A stretch of DNA of 64,000 nt, taken from the NCBI RefSeq assembly GCF_010093815.1, contig NW_022985550.1:1749074-1813073 (forward strand). The letters run 5' to 3'. Every line of letters begins with the position of its first letter. Position 1 is the first letter of the stretch. This document shows positions 36,192 to 47,557 of this stretch, one piece after another. A model generated the notes under the pieces. It was not told where the DNA came from. It ran no database searches and saw nothing but the letters and a program-made list of their open reading frames with translations. The position numbers and the translations under genes were made by a program. The DNA comes from Pseudovirgaria hyperparasitica. Lineage: Eukaryota > Ascomycota > Dothideomycetes > Acrospermales > Acrospermaceae.

Positions 36192-36760
36192 CTATTGCGT
36201 AGCGATAATAGACAGCGGCGTCATTCTATCACCACCGAAGATCGGATCAAGCAATCTCGGTTCATGTCCAAGCTCATCGCCTATCGCTTGTGCTATCGAT
36301 GGTGGCGCGTGGCATCCCTCGGTCTCCCATGCAAAAAGACCACCTTTTCCAGCCCAGTATGATTGCTGGAGCCAAAAGGCAGGCCACTTGAGATCCTGTC
36401 CATAGTAGGCGGCGAATTGGATGCTCTGGCGTCCTTTGACCACTAGATTTTCGTGGAGTTTGGTAGCAATTTCACAGGCACAAGAGTGCCAAGTCGTCCG
36501 AGCTCCCAGAGCTCATTTCGAAAAGTGATCCGCCCTCCTTTCCCCAGCAAAGTCAGCGTGACTGTAGTGGGTCTGAACCATGTGTTTGTTTATTGCTCGG
36601 GTGATCTGATGAGCGAAACTTCGAGGATACGGCTGGTAGCGTGTCGTGCCGTGTCGCTGGCACGAATGGTTGCCACGATTTGTTCTGCTAAGCTGTTGCT
36701 ATTGAAAGGTCTGTCGTCGAAAGTAACGAGACAAGTACCTAGTCAGTACTGCCGCCCCTG
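36192..36760 (-). CDS. Unresolved coding candidate, possibly a gene fragment
   Basis: I do not recognise this protein. The minus-strand frame ending at 36192 has a well-composed sequence (YYGQDLKWPAFWLQQSYWAG, then GLFAWETEGCHAPPSIAQAI) that can be followed upstream to about 36510. A second protein-like stretch lies upstream at about 36599-36745 in another frame (NSLAEQIVATIRASDTARHA). They could be two exons joined across 36510-36600, or parts of a decayed gene. A further minus-strand stretch at 37214-37429 with a CCEASHFVYCPHC cysteine cluster might be an upstream exon. No ATG or splice chain could be fixed. Treat the function and the boundaries as open. Confidence 0.28.
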
Positions 36761-37868
36761 AGCAAAATGCCGAACGATGATGTGCACTCATGCGAGAGAC
36801 CCCTCTGCGGAGAATAATATCGTGCAGCAGCTTGCAGCCGAGACTCGTTGTAGACCCGCATACGCAAAGAACCTGGGACGGCGCGTACGTCGAGAGGTGA
36901 GTTATCGGTGGCTATCGGTTGCGCGATAGGATGTGATAGACGCCTGGTTCGCTTGTTGCTAGATTATGCTTGCTGCCCCTGAGCTGTCAGCTCGAAAAGA
37001 TGACGATAGGCGCCATCGTTAGTTCACATCAGCAAGTAATTTCGACAGTTTGGGCAACGCCCAGGGTCTTTCGCAATACATCCACATCCTCTTCAGCCTT
37101 GCCCCATCTTGGATATTTTGTGTCGCCGTTGATATCTGCGGCACCAGCCATGGCGGCGTCGATAGAAAACCCTCGCTCAGACCATGCTCCACAAGAATGA
37201 CTTCGCCGAAGCCTCACATCGTGTGTCTCGCATGCCCTCCTAATGGCGGTAATTGCTCGACCAGATCGCTTGACGTGCGTGTCTTGTGCCACCAAGTTTG
37301 CCGTGCCGGCAACGTGATGCAGTGCGGACAATATACAAAATGAGAAGCTTCGCAGCACAGATTGAGCTCGTCGTCGTGCGTTAGGAAGAATGGCGCATGG
37401 CTCCACCTGCAAGCACATACATAGGTCATGGTGCAAATATTTGATCTGTTGGCGGCATCCCTGACAAGAAGGATCAGGATACACTTGGACCCCCCCTATC
37501 CACACTCTACGCTCAAAAGGTATCGCTCCCTGCCCACGGCCCACCTTTTGCCAGATGCCTTAATGTTTCGTTCGCTCGCCCACACACTCTCTTTCTAATA
37601 ATCTACATCTTGAAACTCTTTGCAAGTGTATCTTGCCGTCACTCTTTTGAAATCTACATTCATTCATTCTCTTGGTTGTATAATCTGTTCAGTCATTCTT
37701 TTCCGTCTATTCATTCAAGCCCGACCATTCAGTCTTCAGTACGGATATCGCAGCTGTTCGAATTTCCAGTCTCTACGACCTCATTCCAAGTTAGACTCGC
37801 TATCACAACGTCTATAATATTTCCAAAGACGCGTCGACCCCGAACTTTGTCTTACTATTGACTTTAAT
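36761..37868. promoter_or_regulatory. areB: Upstream region and 5' leader of areB
   Basis: The last 300 bases before the areB start are pyrimidine-rich with few stop-free frames, as expected of a fungal 5' leader (for example the CATTCATTCTCTTGG stretch near 37661). The left part contains the minus-strand Cys-cluster frame mentioned for the unresolved candidate at 36192-36760. No operator was identified. Confidence 0.4.
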
Positions 37869-39463
37869 ATGGCTTCTCTCGCAGCCCCTTCTTACCTACA
37901 CCTACCCCAGGGCAATGGACTTGAAAGACCACGCTCGGCGCTTCAGGTTCGCGATCTACCTGCCTTCAATTCATTACCATCCAAGGACCATGGCAGACCA
38001 TCGCTGCCATCAATAGGACGCGAGATCCCCCGTCCGTCGTCAACTTCATCGCATCTTTCTTCGTACACTCTCCAAAGGCACAGCAGCGCTCCGATGCTGC
38101 AACTCCCAGCACTCTCAGCTCTGGCCAACCTGGCAACGACATCTCCTTCAGCAGAGGATCCAAGGTGCGTAGATTCTAGAAGACAGTACACAAGAGGTTG
38201 CGGCTGCGGACAGACAAGGACTGGCGAGGAGCAAGCGATGGCATTGTTGTGTTTGCGGCCGCAGATGCATCCCAGTTAAGGTGCAGGGCTTTTAGCGGGC
38301 GCTCCTGCCCGCCAATTGCCAGCCGAGCCCTTGTCTCGCACCCGCAACTTCTTTCTCCTCTCCAATTCGCACCTTTTCGCCCAAATCTCTAACTTTTCTG
38401 TCTGATAGATGCTTCAATGTCCGTCACACTATGAATTATGCTACTGCAGCACCTGCAGCGCCGAGCGGGCAAGCGCAGTCTCCTGTAAGTCTTCTTTGCT
38501 GCTCCTTGATGTTGCTATCGCCCGGAAAACCGTTCTCGCATTCCTTATCAGCTTTATCGCGACCATCTCCGTTCCGATACGAATTGGTGAACTGACCCTC
38601 GTGAACAGCCCATCTGCCAGAACTGTGGTACAGGCACAACTCCGCTATGGCGACGAGATGAGTCTGGCAGCGTACTCTGCAATGCTTGTGGATTGTTCTT
38701 GAAGCTGCACGGGCGTGCGCGACCGATAAGCCTCAAGACAGATGTCATCAAAAGCCGTAATCGTGTCAAGACGAACCCCGGACAAAAGAAGAAGGTAAGC
38801 AACGCGTCAAATACAACGAGGCAGCCAATACTGATACTTCACTCGCTATAGAGCTTCACTGAGCTCAACGGTGGTCTGCCTGCCGCTCATCCTGATCTTC
38901 CTGCCCCCATTCCGTCTGCCCTACCTCGAGGCCCAGGCCACCGCATACCATCTGGTGGCTCTGAGCGGTCGCACTCCCCCCTTTCACGACACGGTACTCC
39001 AGGCTTGCACCACACCAACATCGCACCGCAGCACATGTTCGACGGTGTAACCTTTGACGGTACAAACTTCCACACGTCGTCCCTCGCGAACATAGCCAAC
39101 CTACGCCAGCCCTCTCCTTCGAACTCAGTCGCAAATGGCCAGCTCGACCAGTCCCTCAGTTACGATAGCCTCGTCCTCCAGAACAATGGTCTGAAGACTC
39201 GCGTCAGTGAGCTCGAGGTCATCAACGACCTCTTCCGAGGGCGCGTTGCAGAGCTTGAAAACAGCGAGCAAGACGCCCGACGAAACCTCGACGAGTCGCG
39301 TGCTCGTGAGATTGACCTCAAGCGCAGGGTCGAAGAGATGGAAGCCGAGCTTGCAGACGCCAGGGGCAGCCCTTTGAGACATAAGAGAATGAAAATGTCC
39401 GATCTTGTCGACGAAAAAATGACCTCGACCCCTGTGTCGACGCCACCAACCCAGTCCTCATGA
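37869..39463 (+). CDS. areB: GATA transcription factor with C-terminal coiled coil, AreB/ASD-4 type
   Basis: Nuclear GATA factor, a counter-regulator of nitrogen-catabolite genes in Aspergillus (AreB) and a developmental regulator in Neurospora (ASD-4). Exons are 37869-38164, 38409-38484, 38609-38794 and 38852-39463; about 389 aa. Introns are 244, 124 and 57 bases; the first is the longest convincing intron in the window. The single class IV zinc finger starts with exon 3: [20 protein letters not shown]-x2-C-x17-C-x2-C, then [17 protein letters not shown] and a basic tail, at about residues 125-185. A coiled coil or leucine zipper at about 290-360 ([18 protein letters not shown]) is characteristic of this subgroup. 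The splice [15 protein letters not shown] uses the TAG at 38406-38408. areB orthologues are known to produce isoforms by alternative splicing near the first introns, and the long introns here fit that. Confidence 0.9.
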
Positions 39464-39502
39464 GAACTACCACTACTACTACTACTACTACTACCACCAG
39501 CT
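39464..39502. repeat. (ACT)n microsatellite directly after areB
   Basis: A run of ACT/CTA triplets, with ACC variants at both ends, starts a few bases after the areB stop codon (39461-39463) and lies in its presumed 3' UTR. A looser CACTAC/CACC repeat occurs again at about 39763-39805. Confidence 0.8.
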
Positions 39503-40197
39503 ACACCGCCGCGCACACGTCTCAATAATACACGTAAATGACGCCCCATAAAGTGGCACACATCCAACGCACCTTCCACTCCGCACGGATCAATTTCCTT
39601 TCTGTCTCATGCTTGCATCCACGCTCTGTCTATATTCTCCTGAGATATCCACGCGCGCTTCGGCTCGCGCGAAAATTCACACCTTCACACCATTTACACA
39701 TACCACTAATGTCTGGAATCATACATGTACCTTAATAACACCCCTGGTCGGCTCGTCGACCCCTATCACTACCACTACACTTACCACTACACTACCACCA
39801 ACCAATCTCTCCTAGACCTTTCTTGTTGGATCCACAGCTTGTTAGCCTTGGAAATATAGGTTGGCATTTTCTGCATCGCGGAAAAGCGATTGGGAGGGGC
39901 CAATGGTCATTTCTTGGGTTTGTTCCGATGTGATGAACGGATGAGGGAAACGGGGAGAGGAGATGTTAGAGGTCGTGCACGTATACAGTACTCTGTGGAC
40001 CACAACATCAGTATACTCGCATTGGGCAGCTGATACAAAATGCATGGCTTGGCTGGACTGGGCTAGAACACCGAATCTGAACAGCGAATTGGAAACCTAT
40101 AAATGACCAGATTTGACCTTTTTGCATTCACACGTGACATATATTTGTATGCACTTTCTATCTGCGAATTTTCCCCATACTTGTCCCCACTCTAAGC
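39503..40197. other. Convergent intergenic region, areB and SRP68
   Basis: About 700 bases holding the 3' ends of two convergent genes. It is C/A-rich on the plus strand with the loose CACTAC repeat. No gene was recognised. Confidence 0.45.
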
Positions 40198-42186
40198 CTA
40201 TCGCCCAAAGCCAAACCACCCTCTCTTCTTGGGCGTCTGATCCTGCTCAACCTCCATCTTTCCTTCCTCCGCCCTCTCCTCCACAGCTTTGACCGCCCCT
40301 TGGCCTGGATACACGATATAATTGAAAGCGACATCCAAGAACAGCGGCTTAACGGGTATAGGCTGCAGTTTTGGTGGATACGTGACTAGGTTGCTAAGAT
40401 TAGCACCGCCGACTGGGTATATGTCCAGGCTATCTACCAGCGGACGCAATGACCTGCCAGATGTTGCAGACGATGAGGTTAGCGTTTGTAGATGGACAAG
40501 TGCGCGGTGGCGGATGACGAGGGCGGAAAGCCTGCTGTGTAGGGTCTCAAGATGTGTGCTACTGGGGTCGAGGCGTGGTATGGAAGACGCTGGGGATGCG
40601 TTGTGCGATTTGGATTGTGTGGAGAGGGTGAGGGCGCGGTCGAGGAGGGCGAGCGCGGAGCGGGCGGAACTGGGTGTGCTGAGGAGCATGTGCGACTGTG
40701 CGATGTTGAGGCATCTAGTGGGTATTAGTATGAGATCTCTGGTATCCACGGAGACAGCTTACTTCAGTGCTTGGTAGTATGCGCGCTTGGCGTCTAGTTC
40801 GTCGATGAATGCTGTGTCGCGAGCTGCACCACGGAGTTCTTTGACCGAGTCGATGCTTTGAAGGATAGCGTCGAGAAGGACGACGCGTTCTCTTAGTCGT
40901 GCCAGTCTGCGGCCATTACCCTCGGGCTTGACCGTCCATTGTTTGCCGTCCTTTCGAGGACGTTTAGGCTGGCGCTGATTCTCATTGCTGTCGAAGCTTG
41001 CGCCGTCGTCTATGCCGATGAGCACGCGATTCCGCCCAATACGCCAGCCGATGAGGTCATAGTTGACAGCGAGATTAGTGACACGAAGGTTCTGCATACG
41101 TGAGTCGCCTTCTTCAACGCCTTCTTTCTCGAGCTCTTCGATGGCGTGGCGGGTTGCGTCTACGGCATCTTGGCTGGCGATGAGGATGCCATCATACGCC
41201 CCCCCTTTTTCACGCGACGTTGTGTCTTCAGTGGCGGATGTCAGGAATTGAGAGAGTTCAGTCTCAGCGATGGCCACAGATGCTAGAGCTTGACCAATTG
41301 CTGCGTCGATGATGTTCGCCTTTCGGCCACGCCATGTTATGGTATTTGGGACATCTGTCGCAGCTGTGTTTGCTGTGTTCGAGCTGGGGTCTACCAGCGC
41401 CTCAGGATCCAGCTCCTCAATTGCGGGAACAATACCCGACAACCGGTCTTGAGGAAAGTACTTAATAGCGACAGTAGAGACTGCTACGGTTCGGGGAATG
41501 CTAGATGAGTACGCAGCATATCTAATGCTTGGATCTATTGAGCCTACGAGCACTTCTTTATATGTGTCGTCTCTTGTGCTCTTCAACAAAGCATTATAGA
41601 TCACACGAGCTGTAGCAAAATGATGGAGACACGGCTGCCATCGATCTACAGAGGCTTCGCTATCCTTAATGCCTTCGGATTGTTTCTCGAATTCCTCAGC
41701 GCCGGACAGAGACGATGCATAAGCTTGAGCCTCAAGACGATCCCTTTCAACGGCACCTGTCAACTGGTCGCCGAGCAATACAAGCAGGTCGTTTGCAATT
41801 TTAGAAGCCTTGTGGAGTCGCGAGATTATATGCTTTCTTGTTGAGCCAGTGATCCCTTGTTCTGTGTTGTCTTCGGCATGTGCGGCTTTCATATACATTG
41901 CATGTGCCCATGCTCGTTCTGAGGATAAAAGTAGTAAATGCACGAATCTTCGGTCGATTAGTATGATTGACAGAACATAACCATTTCAAACCCACTCTTG
42001 ATTTGATTGTACATCCCCAGCAGTAATAGGGGCCTTTTTCGAGTACTTGACATTCTTTGGTGTAGCTCGTCCTAACTTTTTACGTAGCGTGCGTATCCGC
42101 CTTGCCAGTTGAGCACGGTAGGTATTGTAATCCCCAATGAGAAGCGCATTATCTCTTTGAGATGTGACAAAGTGTGTAATTTCCAT
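40198..42186 (-). CDS. SRP68: Signal recognition particle subunit SRP68
   Basis: RNA-binding subunit of the cytosolic SRP; with SRP72 it binds the S domain of 7SL RNA and takes part in co-translational targeting to the ER. Exons on the minus strand are 42186-41996, 41947-40763 and 40714-40198, with two 48-base introns (GTGGGT..branch TACTAATC..AAG and GTAAGC..branch TACTAATA..TAG). The product is about 630 aa. The N-terminus has MEITHFVTSQRDNALLIGDY and YRAQLARRIRTLRKKLGR, the basic RNA-binding helices of SRP68. Splicing gives SNQEFVHLLLLSSERAWAHA, which is highly typical. The rest is helical with TPR-like content, ending in a basic GWFGFGR tail. The ATG at 42186 begins the conserved sequence. 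It is divergent from the PPR gene. Confidence 0.92.
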
Positions 42187-42778
42187 AGCCCTCTAAGTGA
42201 CTTATGAATTTGGAGTTACGAATAAAGCAGTGGGGTACTTTGCCGGAGGAGGGGTGGAATGAAACTGAATAGATTTGTGAAAATGAGAGATTCTGAGCAC
42301 AACGTATGCACAGTCCCAGTCAAATTTGATCAGTGCAGGTCTGGGGAAGAGTCAAGCTCCCAGATTAAATGCTTGAGGTGAGTCTCAAAAACTATCCCGC
42401 ATGCACCTCCGCGTCTCATCGGTAGGTGAGGATGGACTGGCGTCGGGACAACTACGGGTTGAAAACCATTCAGGAAGAATGTCTATTGCGTATAGATGGT
42501 GCAGGGCGTCAACCTTAGCTCGCCGCATTCGCCATCACACTTCCGGTTTTTTTCTTTCTCACGCGTGTGTTTCTGCTGTATTTCTTTGTTTTCTCCATCT
42601 TCTCAGTACCTACGCGTAATCGACACTAAATTCTCGGCATGAAGGTTGAATGTGAGCTCTCCGAATTGCTTTCTTGCTCCCATGCGACATTAGAACTGAC
42701 GAATTGTGCAATTGTAGCTAGCACGCAACTCTGGTAGCATAAGGTGAAAGCATTCATTGCTGTTTGATTCCTTGGGGT
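42187..42778. promoter_or_regulatory. Shared upstream region of SRP68 and the PPR gene
   Basis: 592 bases between divergent starts. An ATG at 42639 opens a frame directly followed by GTGAGC, with a branch-like AACTGAC and a TTGTAG acceptor near 42717. This could be a 5' UTR intron of the PPR gene. No RNA gene was seen. Confidence 0.4.
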
Positions 42779-45700
42779 ATGCTCGAGCGGCTCCCGTCAT
42801 GCCTCGAATCCGGCGGACGTCTTCTACGAGCTTCAGAACGTCGCGTTACAACGAAGAGGACGCTTCATTACGCATTTCTGCATCATGGAGTCGGTGACCT
42901 CTCTCTATCCGCCGGGTGGGCAAACCAGGGAGTTTCAGTATCAGGATCAGCACCGACTTCTCCAGACGTCTCCCGGGCGCGGAATGGCATTGAAGCGCAG
43001 TCAAGTCAAAGCTCTTCAATGCTCGATTTCTTATACCCACCGCTTACGAGGGCCTATATGCAAAGCCTATCGCCTTTCCAGTGGACGCAGCGTGAGGACC
43101 GAGGATCAAGAAGAAGAGGGACAAGCAGTAATCGGTATTTCTCCTCTCTGGCCGGGGGCGCAGTCGAAAAGGGAAAGAGTGAAACACAAACAGAAACGCA
43201 GTCCTTTCGTAGCGACCCGCTCAGCGCTCTGAAAAACGTACTTGCTGCCGAACAAAATGAGAGTAACGTCGAATTGGCCTGGCAACTGTACAAATTACTA
43301 GACCCGTCTGACCGCACCGGCACTTTACTTGTGGAGCTTGTAGATTTCTTCTCGGGTTCCACTCGCCTTGTAGAAGCAGATCGCATTCTGTCTATCTTTG
43401 AATCTATTGCCAGGGATCTTCGACGGCCTTCTACATATCGAGCAGCAATAACATCGGCACTCAAGATACGGGTCGCAGGCCGGGCGCTCGATATCCACCA
43501 AGAAGCTGCAGCCCGATCGACCGAACCCAACTTTGGAACGGACATCCTCCTTGCCCGAATGATTTACGATCGACAGTGGGACTTGGCATTTCGCATCTAC
43601 AGCTCTTATACGGAATTCATGAGGCGAAATCCAACATGTACAGCCCCTTCAGTATTTGAGTATGCACAACGAATACCAAGCCTCGAAATCTATCTCGAGC
43701 ATCTCCTGAAACACACTTCGAAATACCAATTACAGTACGCCGCAACTGGGAAAACGCCAATCACACAAGCATTCGTCCGGGGCTGTACCGAGGCTGCCAT
43801 ATCACAACTACCAGCTACTACACCAAAATCTGACCACCACTGGCGTGCGATTTTCAAGCGCCTGCAACGACAAGGGCTCTCGGAGAAGAAATACTATGAG
43901 CACGTCATTCTCCTTGAGATGGAACAGCCGAGGAATACTTGGAACGTATCGAGGTGGATGCTACCGTGGACCCTATACAATCAATATATCACCGAAGCGA
44001 AGAGGAAACCAGTCGGCGATGCATTCGGCCCTTCGGAACGGCTAATTGAAGATGGATTTGTGCCTTCGAAACGATTCATGCATCTTGTGTTGCATCGTTA
44101 CTGCCGATACCACTACGAAAAGCCTCTGACTGAACATGGCCGTGAGAAGGACATCAGGGCGAAGTTTGGAGACGATAAGACGATCATCATTCGACCTGAA
44201 GGATTCAGAGGTATCCGACCTAAAGGATGGGGCTATGATCGTTTGCGAAAGTCAAAATCCAATTGGAACCAAGTCATAACTGGAAAGCGGTTAGCAGATG
44301 ATTGGTGTCATTTCTACGGATCTCTCGACAAGCTCTGTCTGTGGAGGCTCGCCAAACTCTACACCGAGCGCGGCGGCGCCGAAGAAGTACTGGATTACAC
44401 AGCACAACTGGTAAAGCTGTGCGGTAAATTGACCACACGTGATGGACTACGTTTGCTACAAGTATACGAAGCGCAAGCCAATCCAACCGGTGCACAGGAG
44501 CAATTCGACCGCCTGCAAACCGAATTCGGAACGGTTGCGACCCCACAGCACTACCTTCACTTAATCAATGCGTACACACGAGCCGGGGATATGAATGGAG
44601 CATACAATGCATTGGAACAAAATATGTCGTCGTCTCAGAAGCCCTGGGCCGGATCATTTCAAGCAGTTGCAAGGCTTGCTGCTGAAGTTGGCGATGTCAA
44701 CATGGTTTATGACATTTTGAATCATGCACAAAATCTGAAGATCGACACCAGTGTCCGTATGTTTCGCTCGACTTTGATACACGCCCACATCAACGATGGC
44801 AACGTTGAGGCGGCAGAACGCGAAGCTCGAGAATTCACAGAGTCGGTAGCTATTGATTATCCCCGAGAGGAGCTGGCGTTGATCTGGAACCCACTGCTGG
44901 TACACTTTGCGTTGAAGCCCGAGATGACCTCGGTGGCTCGCGTTTATCAAGAGATGCAAAAAAATGAAATACCTCTTGATACTTGGGGCTATGCTGCTAC
45001 GATGCGGTCTTTAGTATCCGTAAGACTTCCTCACCAGGCTTTCAAGATCATGCGTCAAGCCATGCACAAGAAACAATTAAGACCTAAAGCTTTCCATTAT
45101 TGTATCTGTATTCTGGGCTTCATCAACATAAGGAACCCTGAGACAGCGCTTGAGATTTACATGAAAATGCTTAAGCTCGGTATACCCGAGACCTCTTACT
45201 CTAAGGCCCTCTATATCAAGGCTAGATTAGCCTTAGAAAAAAAACAGATCAGACTCGAGGGGTCAGGAATCCTCGCCGATAGGCGACTCCACGAAATCCC
45301 GGGTGATTGGGTCAAAAAAATGGAAGGAGGTCAGCTGTGGTCTATAGACAATTACAGAAACAAGACCCGATCACACCTCACTCAAGAAGAAAGGTTGCAG
45401 GAGTTTCTGAAAGACATCAACGAGGTTATGGATAGCTCTAATCCGCGTGATAATTCACTGCGCGGCCCACGACTGGCAACACCTACAGGTATGGGTCCTC
45501 AGCAAGTTGTCTCTGAAGCCTACTACAAAAGCATCGTAACGATCTACGGGGCACACAACGCCTTTGAACTCGTTCGTGATCTCTTCGATACCTTAATCCA
45601 ATCCGCCGAACCATCAGAGAATCCCGCATACGAGCCGTCCCTTATGGTGCTAGATAGCACCATGGAGGCCTATCGAAGCCAGCAGGATTACAAATCTGTG

Positions 45701-46480
45701 TGGAATTGCTGGCAGCTTATACGCGATTATGCAGACAGACTAATTGGCAGAACCAGCTTGCTCGAGTCTCCTTTGCGCCCAAGCGATGAAACTCAATCCA
45801 TTAACATCGTGGGTAGGCTGACGCGCGACGATGACAATCTACCGCAAGAAGTGGTACGCCTTAGGGATCATGGTGACACGTCCTTGATCACAGTAAACCT
45901 CACCCACTTGGTGGAGTTCATACCACGAATTGTTGAGGAGTCTAAACGGCGGCGCCTCCTGATGAAGAGCGCCGATCGCTACATAGCAAGTCTCATGGAG
46001 CAAAACAAGTTCAATGCCGCCATTATGGAGTTCTTCCGCATTCTTCTCCAAGGATACGTTCTTAGCAACGACTCTTGGAATATGGCCATCGAGATGCTTG
46101 TTCAGACGGGCCGTCCGCGCGAAGCTTTCACACTTTGCGAACAGTATCTCATGCCGCGCTTTGTCCGCTGGTTCCATAAAATTCCTCCCGCATGGGAAGG
46201 CGGTCGCAGCTACAGATTCATGAAGACGCGAAAGGCTGAGCGCACACGTCCTTGGGGACTTCGACCAAAATACCGCACGATGATATTTTTGGCAAAGGCA
46301 CTCATGGATGCAAGGGAGCTGCCGCACACCCATCATCACGAACCCCATCCCTTTGATGAACACTCCCATCCATCTGCAGAAGATCTGACGGAGCTGGCGC
46401 CATTGACTGTTAAGGCTTTGGATGAAATGCCACTGGTCAGTGGCGACGAGCTGCAGATGAAATATTTAGGTATAGAGTAG
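42779..46480 (+). CDS. Mitochondrial pentatricopeptide-repeat protein, CYA-5-like
   Basis: Single-exon gene of 1233 aa from the first ATG (MLERLPSCLESGGRLLRASE). The N-terminus is rich in Arg, Ser and Leu with few acids, as in mitochondrial targeting peptides. From about residue 440 onward helix pairs repeat with the PPR spacing, for example HYLHLINAYTRAGDMNGAYN, AKNVYDILNHAQ-like and TWGYAATMRSLVSVRLPHQA. This N-terminal signature and length resemble the ascomycete proteins annotated as translation regulator Cya5. In Neurospora, cya-5 is needed for cox1 expression, so a role in mitochondrial mRNA stability or translation is likely. Target specificity cannot be read from the sequence. The C-terminus is His-rich (HTHHHEPHPFDEHSH) and probably disordered. 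The repeat family is sure; the orthology is moderate. Confidence 0.82.
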   Translation: MLERLPSCLESGGRLLRASERRVTTKRTLHYAFLHHGVGDLSLSAGWANQGVSVSGSAPTSPDVSRARNGIEAQSSQSSSMLDFLYPPLTRAYMQSLSPFQWTQREDRGSRRRGTSSNRYFSSLAGGAVEKGKSETQTETQSFRSDPLSALKNVLAAEQNESNVELAWQLYKLLDPSDRTGTLLVELVDFFSGSTRLVEADRILSIFESIARDLRRPSTYRAAITSALKIRVAGRALDIHQEAAARSTEPNFGTDILLARMIYDRQWDLAFRIYSSYTEFMRRNPTCTAPSVFEYAQRIPSLEIYLEHLLKHTSKYQLQYAATGKTPITQAFVRGCTEAAISQLPATTPKSDHHWRAIFKRLQRQGLSEKKYYEHVILLEMEQPRNTWNVSRWMLPWTLYNQYITEAKRKPVGDAFGPSERLIEDGFVPSKRFMHLVLHRYCRYHYEKPLTEHGREKDIRAKFGDDKTIIIRPEGFRGIRPKGWGYDRLRKSKSNWNQVITGKRLADDWCHFYGSLDKLCLWRLAKLYTERGGAEEVLDYTAQLVKLCGKLTTRDGLRLLQVYEAQANPTGAQEQFDRLQTEFGTVATPQHYLHLINAYTRAGDMNGAYNALEQNMSSSQKPWAGSFQAVARLAAEVGDVNMVYDILNHAQNLKIDTSVRMFRSTLIHAHINDGNVEAAEREAREFTESVAIDYPREELALIWNPLLVHFALKPEMTSVARVYQEMQKNEIPLDTWGYAATMRSLVSVRLPHQAFKIMRQAMHKKQLRPKAFHYCICILGFINIRNPETALEIYMKMLKLGIPETSYSKALYIKARLALEKKQIRLEGSGILADRRLHEIPGDWVKKMEGGQLWSIDNYRNKTRSHLTQEERLQEFLKDINEVMDSSNPRDNSLRGPRLATPTGMGPQQVVSEAYYKSIVTIYGAHNAFELVRDLFDTLIQSAEPSENPAYEPSLMVLDSTMEAYRSQQDYKSVWNCWQLIRDYADRLIGRTSLLESPLRPSDETQSINIVGRLTRDDDNLPQEVVRLRDHGDTSLITVNLTHLVEFIPRIVEESKRRRLLMKSADRYIASLMEQNKFNAAIMEFFRILLQGYVLSNDSWNMAIEMLVQTGRPREAFTLCEQYLMPRFVRWFHKIPPAWEGGRSYRFMKTRKAERTRPWGLRPKYRTMIFLAKALMDARELPHTHHHEPHPFDEHSHPSAEDLTELAPLTVKALDEMPLVSGDELQMKYLGIE

Positions 46481-46696
46481 GTAGTTGTACATTAAATCAT
46501 CCCCATGAACACTTGTAGATAGAAAAACTTGTATATATGTTCAAACAGGGTATCAAGTGGTGCTCATCGAGCGCTTCACGGTATCTCCCTAATTCAAACG
46601 CCCCGATCCAGTGACACCTACACGGGCTCCTTCTCTTTGCTTTCAGACCGTCCCTCGGAACTTAGTATCAGGTCATACACAGTCACATCCTCTGTC

Positions 46697-47305
46697 TTAT
46701 CCTTCTTCCTCAAGTCTCTGTCCAGCGTCCTCCCTAATAGCGTCCCAACAGTCCTTCTCCTTCTCAGTCGACTCGTCGACCACAGCCACGCGTACCTCGG
46801 TCGTCGGTAACAGGGGCGCAGGCTTCGGCCCACGAATACTCTCCTTCAGCGCGCTCCACACTTGCCACCAACGCGCCTTGTTCGGCACGTAAGCAAACCT
46901 CGTCCAGTCCGGGCTGCGCTTGTTCCAGTCGGGGTTCTCAGCCATCCAAGCGGCGCGGTGATAGCGTGCCGTGATGGATGTGATCAGGCTTACAAGGCTG
47001 TTAGGTATCATTAGTTTCTGCGCGAGGAAGATGAAACGGGAGGAAATCTCTATATCTCGGTTGTAGGATGGCACGGTAGAACAAATGCTGGCGAGGTCGT
47101 AGAGGACATACCTTAACGCAGCAAGCAACAGCACCACCACATGCTTCTGCTCCTTCTTGTCTGTCTGGGTTTTCTCCATCCAGTTTTTACCGTGGACTTT
47201 TGACGTGACGATCTCGTATATACTCAGGATAATACATAGAAGTGTGATGACGAGAGGAAAGCGGGACGCGAACGGGGAGTTTATGATAGGTTTGTATGGA
47301 ATCAT
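46697..47305 (-). CDS. Predicted small membrane protein, function unknown
   Basis: I do not recognise this protein. The frame is 202 aa from the first ATG (MIPYKPIINSPF) at 47305. An upstream stop in the same frame lies near 47355, next to a possible splice acceptor (CCTAG), so a further 5' exon is possible. Hydrophobic segments include FPLVITLLCIILSIYEIV and VVVLLLAALRYVLYDLASI, with a third weaker one near LMIPNSLVSLITSI. The C-terminal third is soluble with conserved-looking aromatic content (WMAENPDWNKRSPDWTRFAY). A GTATGT inside LRYVL could be a splice donor, so the structure is provisional. It is convergent with the PPR gene and in line with another small membrane-protein frame upstream. 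Confidence 0.5.
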   Translation of the reverse strand: MIPYKPIINSPFASRFPLVITLLCIILSIYEIVTSKVHGKNWMEKTQTDKKEQKHVVVLLLAALRYVLYDLASICSTVPSYNRDIEISSRFIFLAQKLMIPNSLVSLITSITARYHRAAWMAENPDWNKRSPDWTRFAYVPNKARWWQVWSALKESIRGPKPAPLLPTTEVRVAVVDESTEKEKDCWDAIREDAGQRLEEEG

Positions 47306-47557
47306 CGTTGGGCTGAGAATGCTCGTAGCTTGGACAACGAGGGTCAAGGTCGACTAGGGCCTATCAGCAGTCTGGACAGAAATGTAGATTTGGTGAATAA
47401 CAGTAAGGTGTGTTCGTGATAGACCGAGAAAGGGGTTGGTGGGAGATAGATAGTAAGATGATGTACCCCTATGTGAAAATCGAAGTGTCTGAGGTACAAG
47501 ACTTTTTAATTTATTTCCTGAAGCATTATGGATACACAATCCACAACACCACAAGAA

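Noticed and set aside
39160-39579. Ser-rich minus-strand frame opposite areB exon 4
   Set aside because: It is the antisense shadow of the areB coiled-coil exon, and the Ser runs come from the ACT/GAC triplets.
47354-47554. 66-codon frame between the two small membrane-protein candidates, considered as a linking exon
   Set aside because: No in-phase donor and acceptor connects it to either neighbour, and its content is not hydrophobic like theirs.
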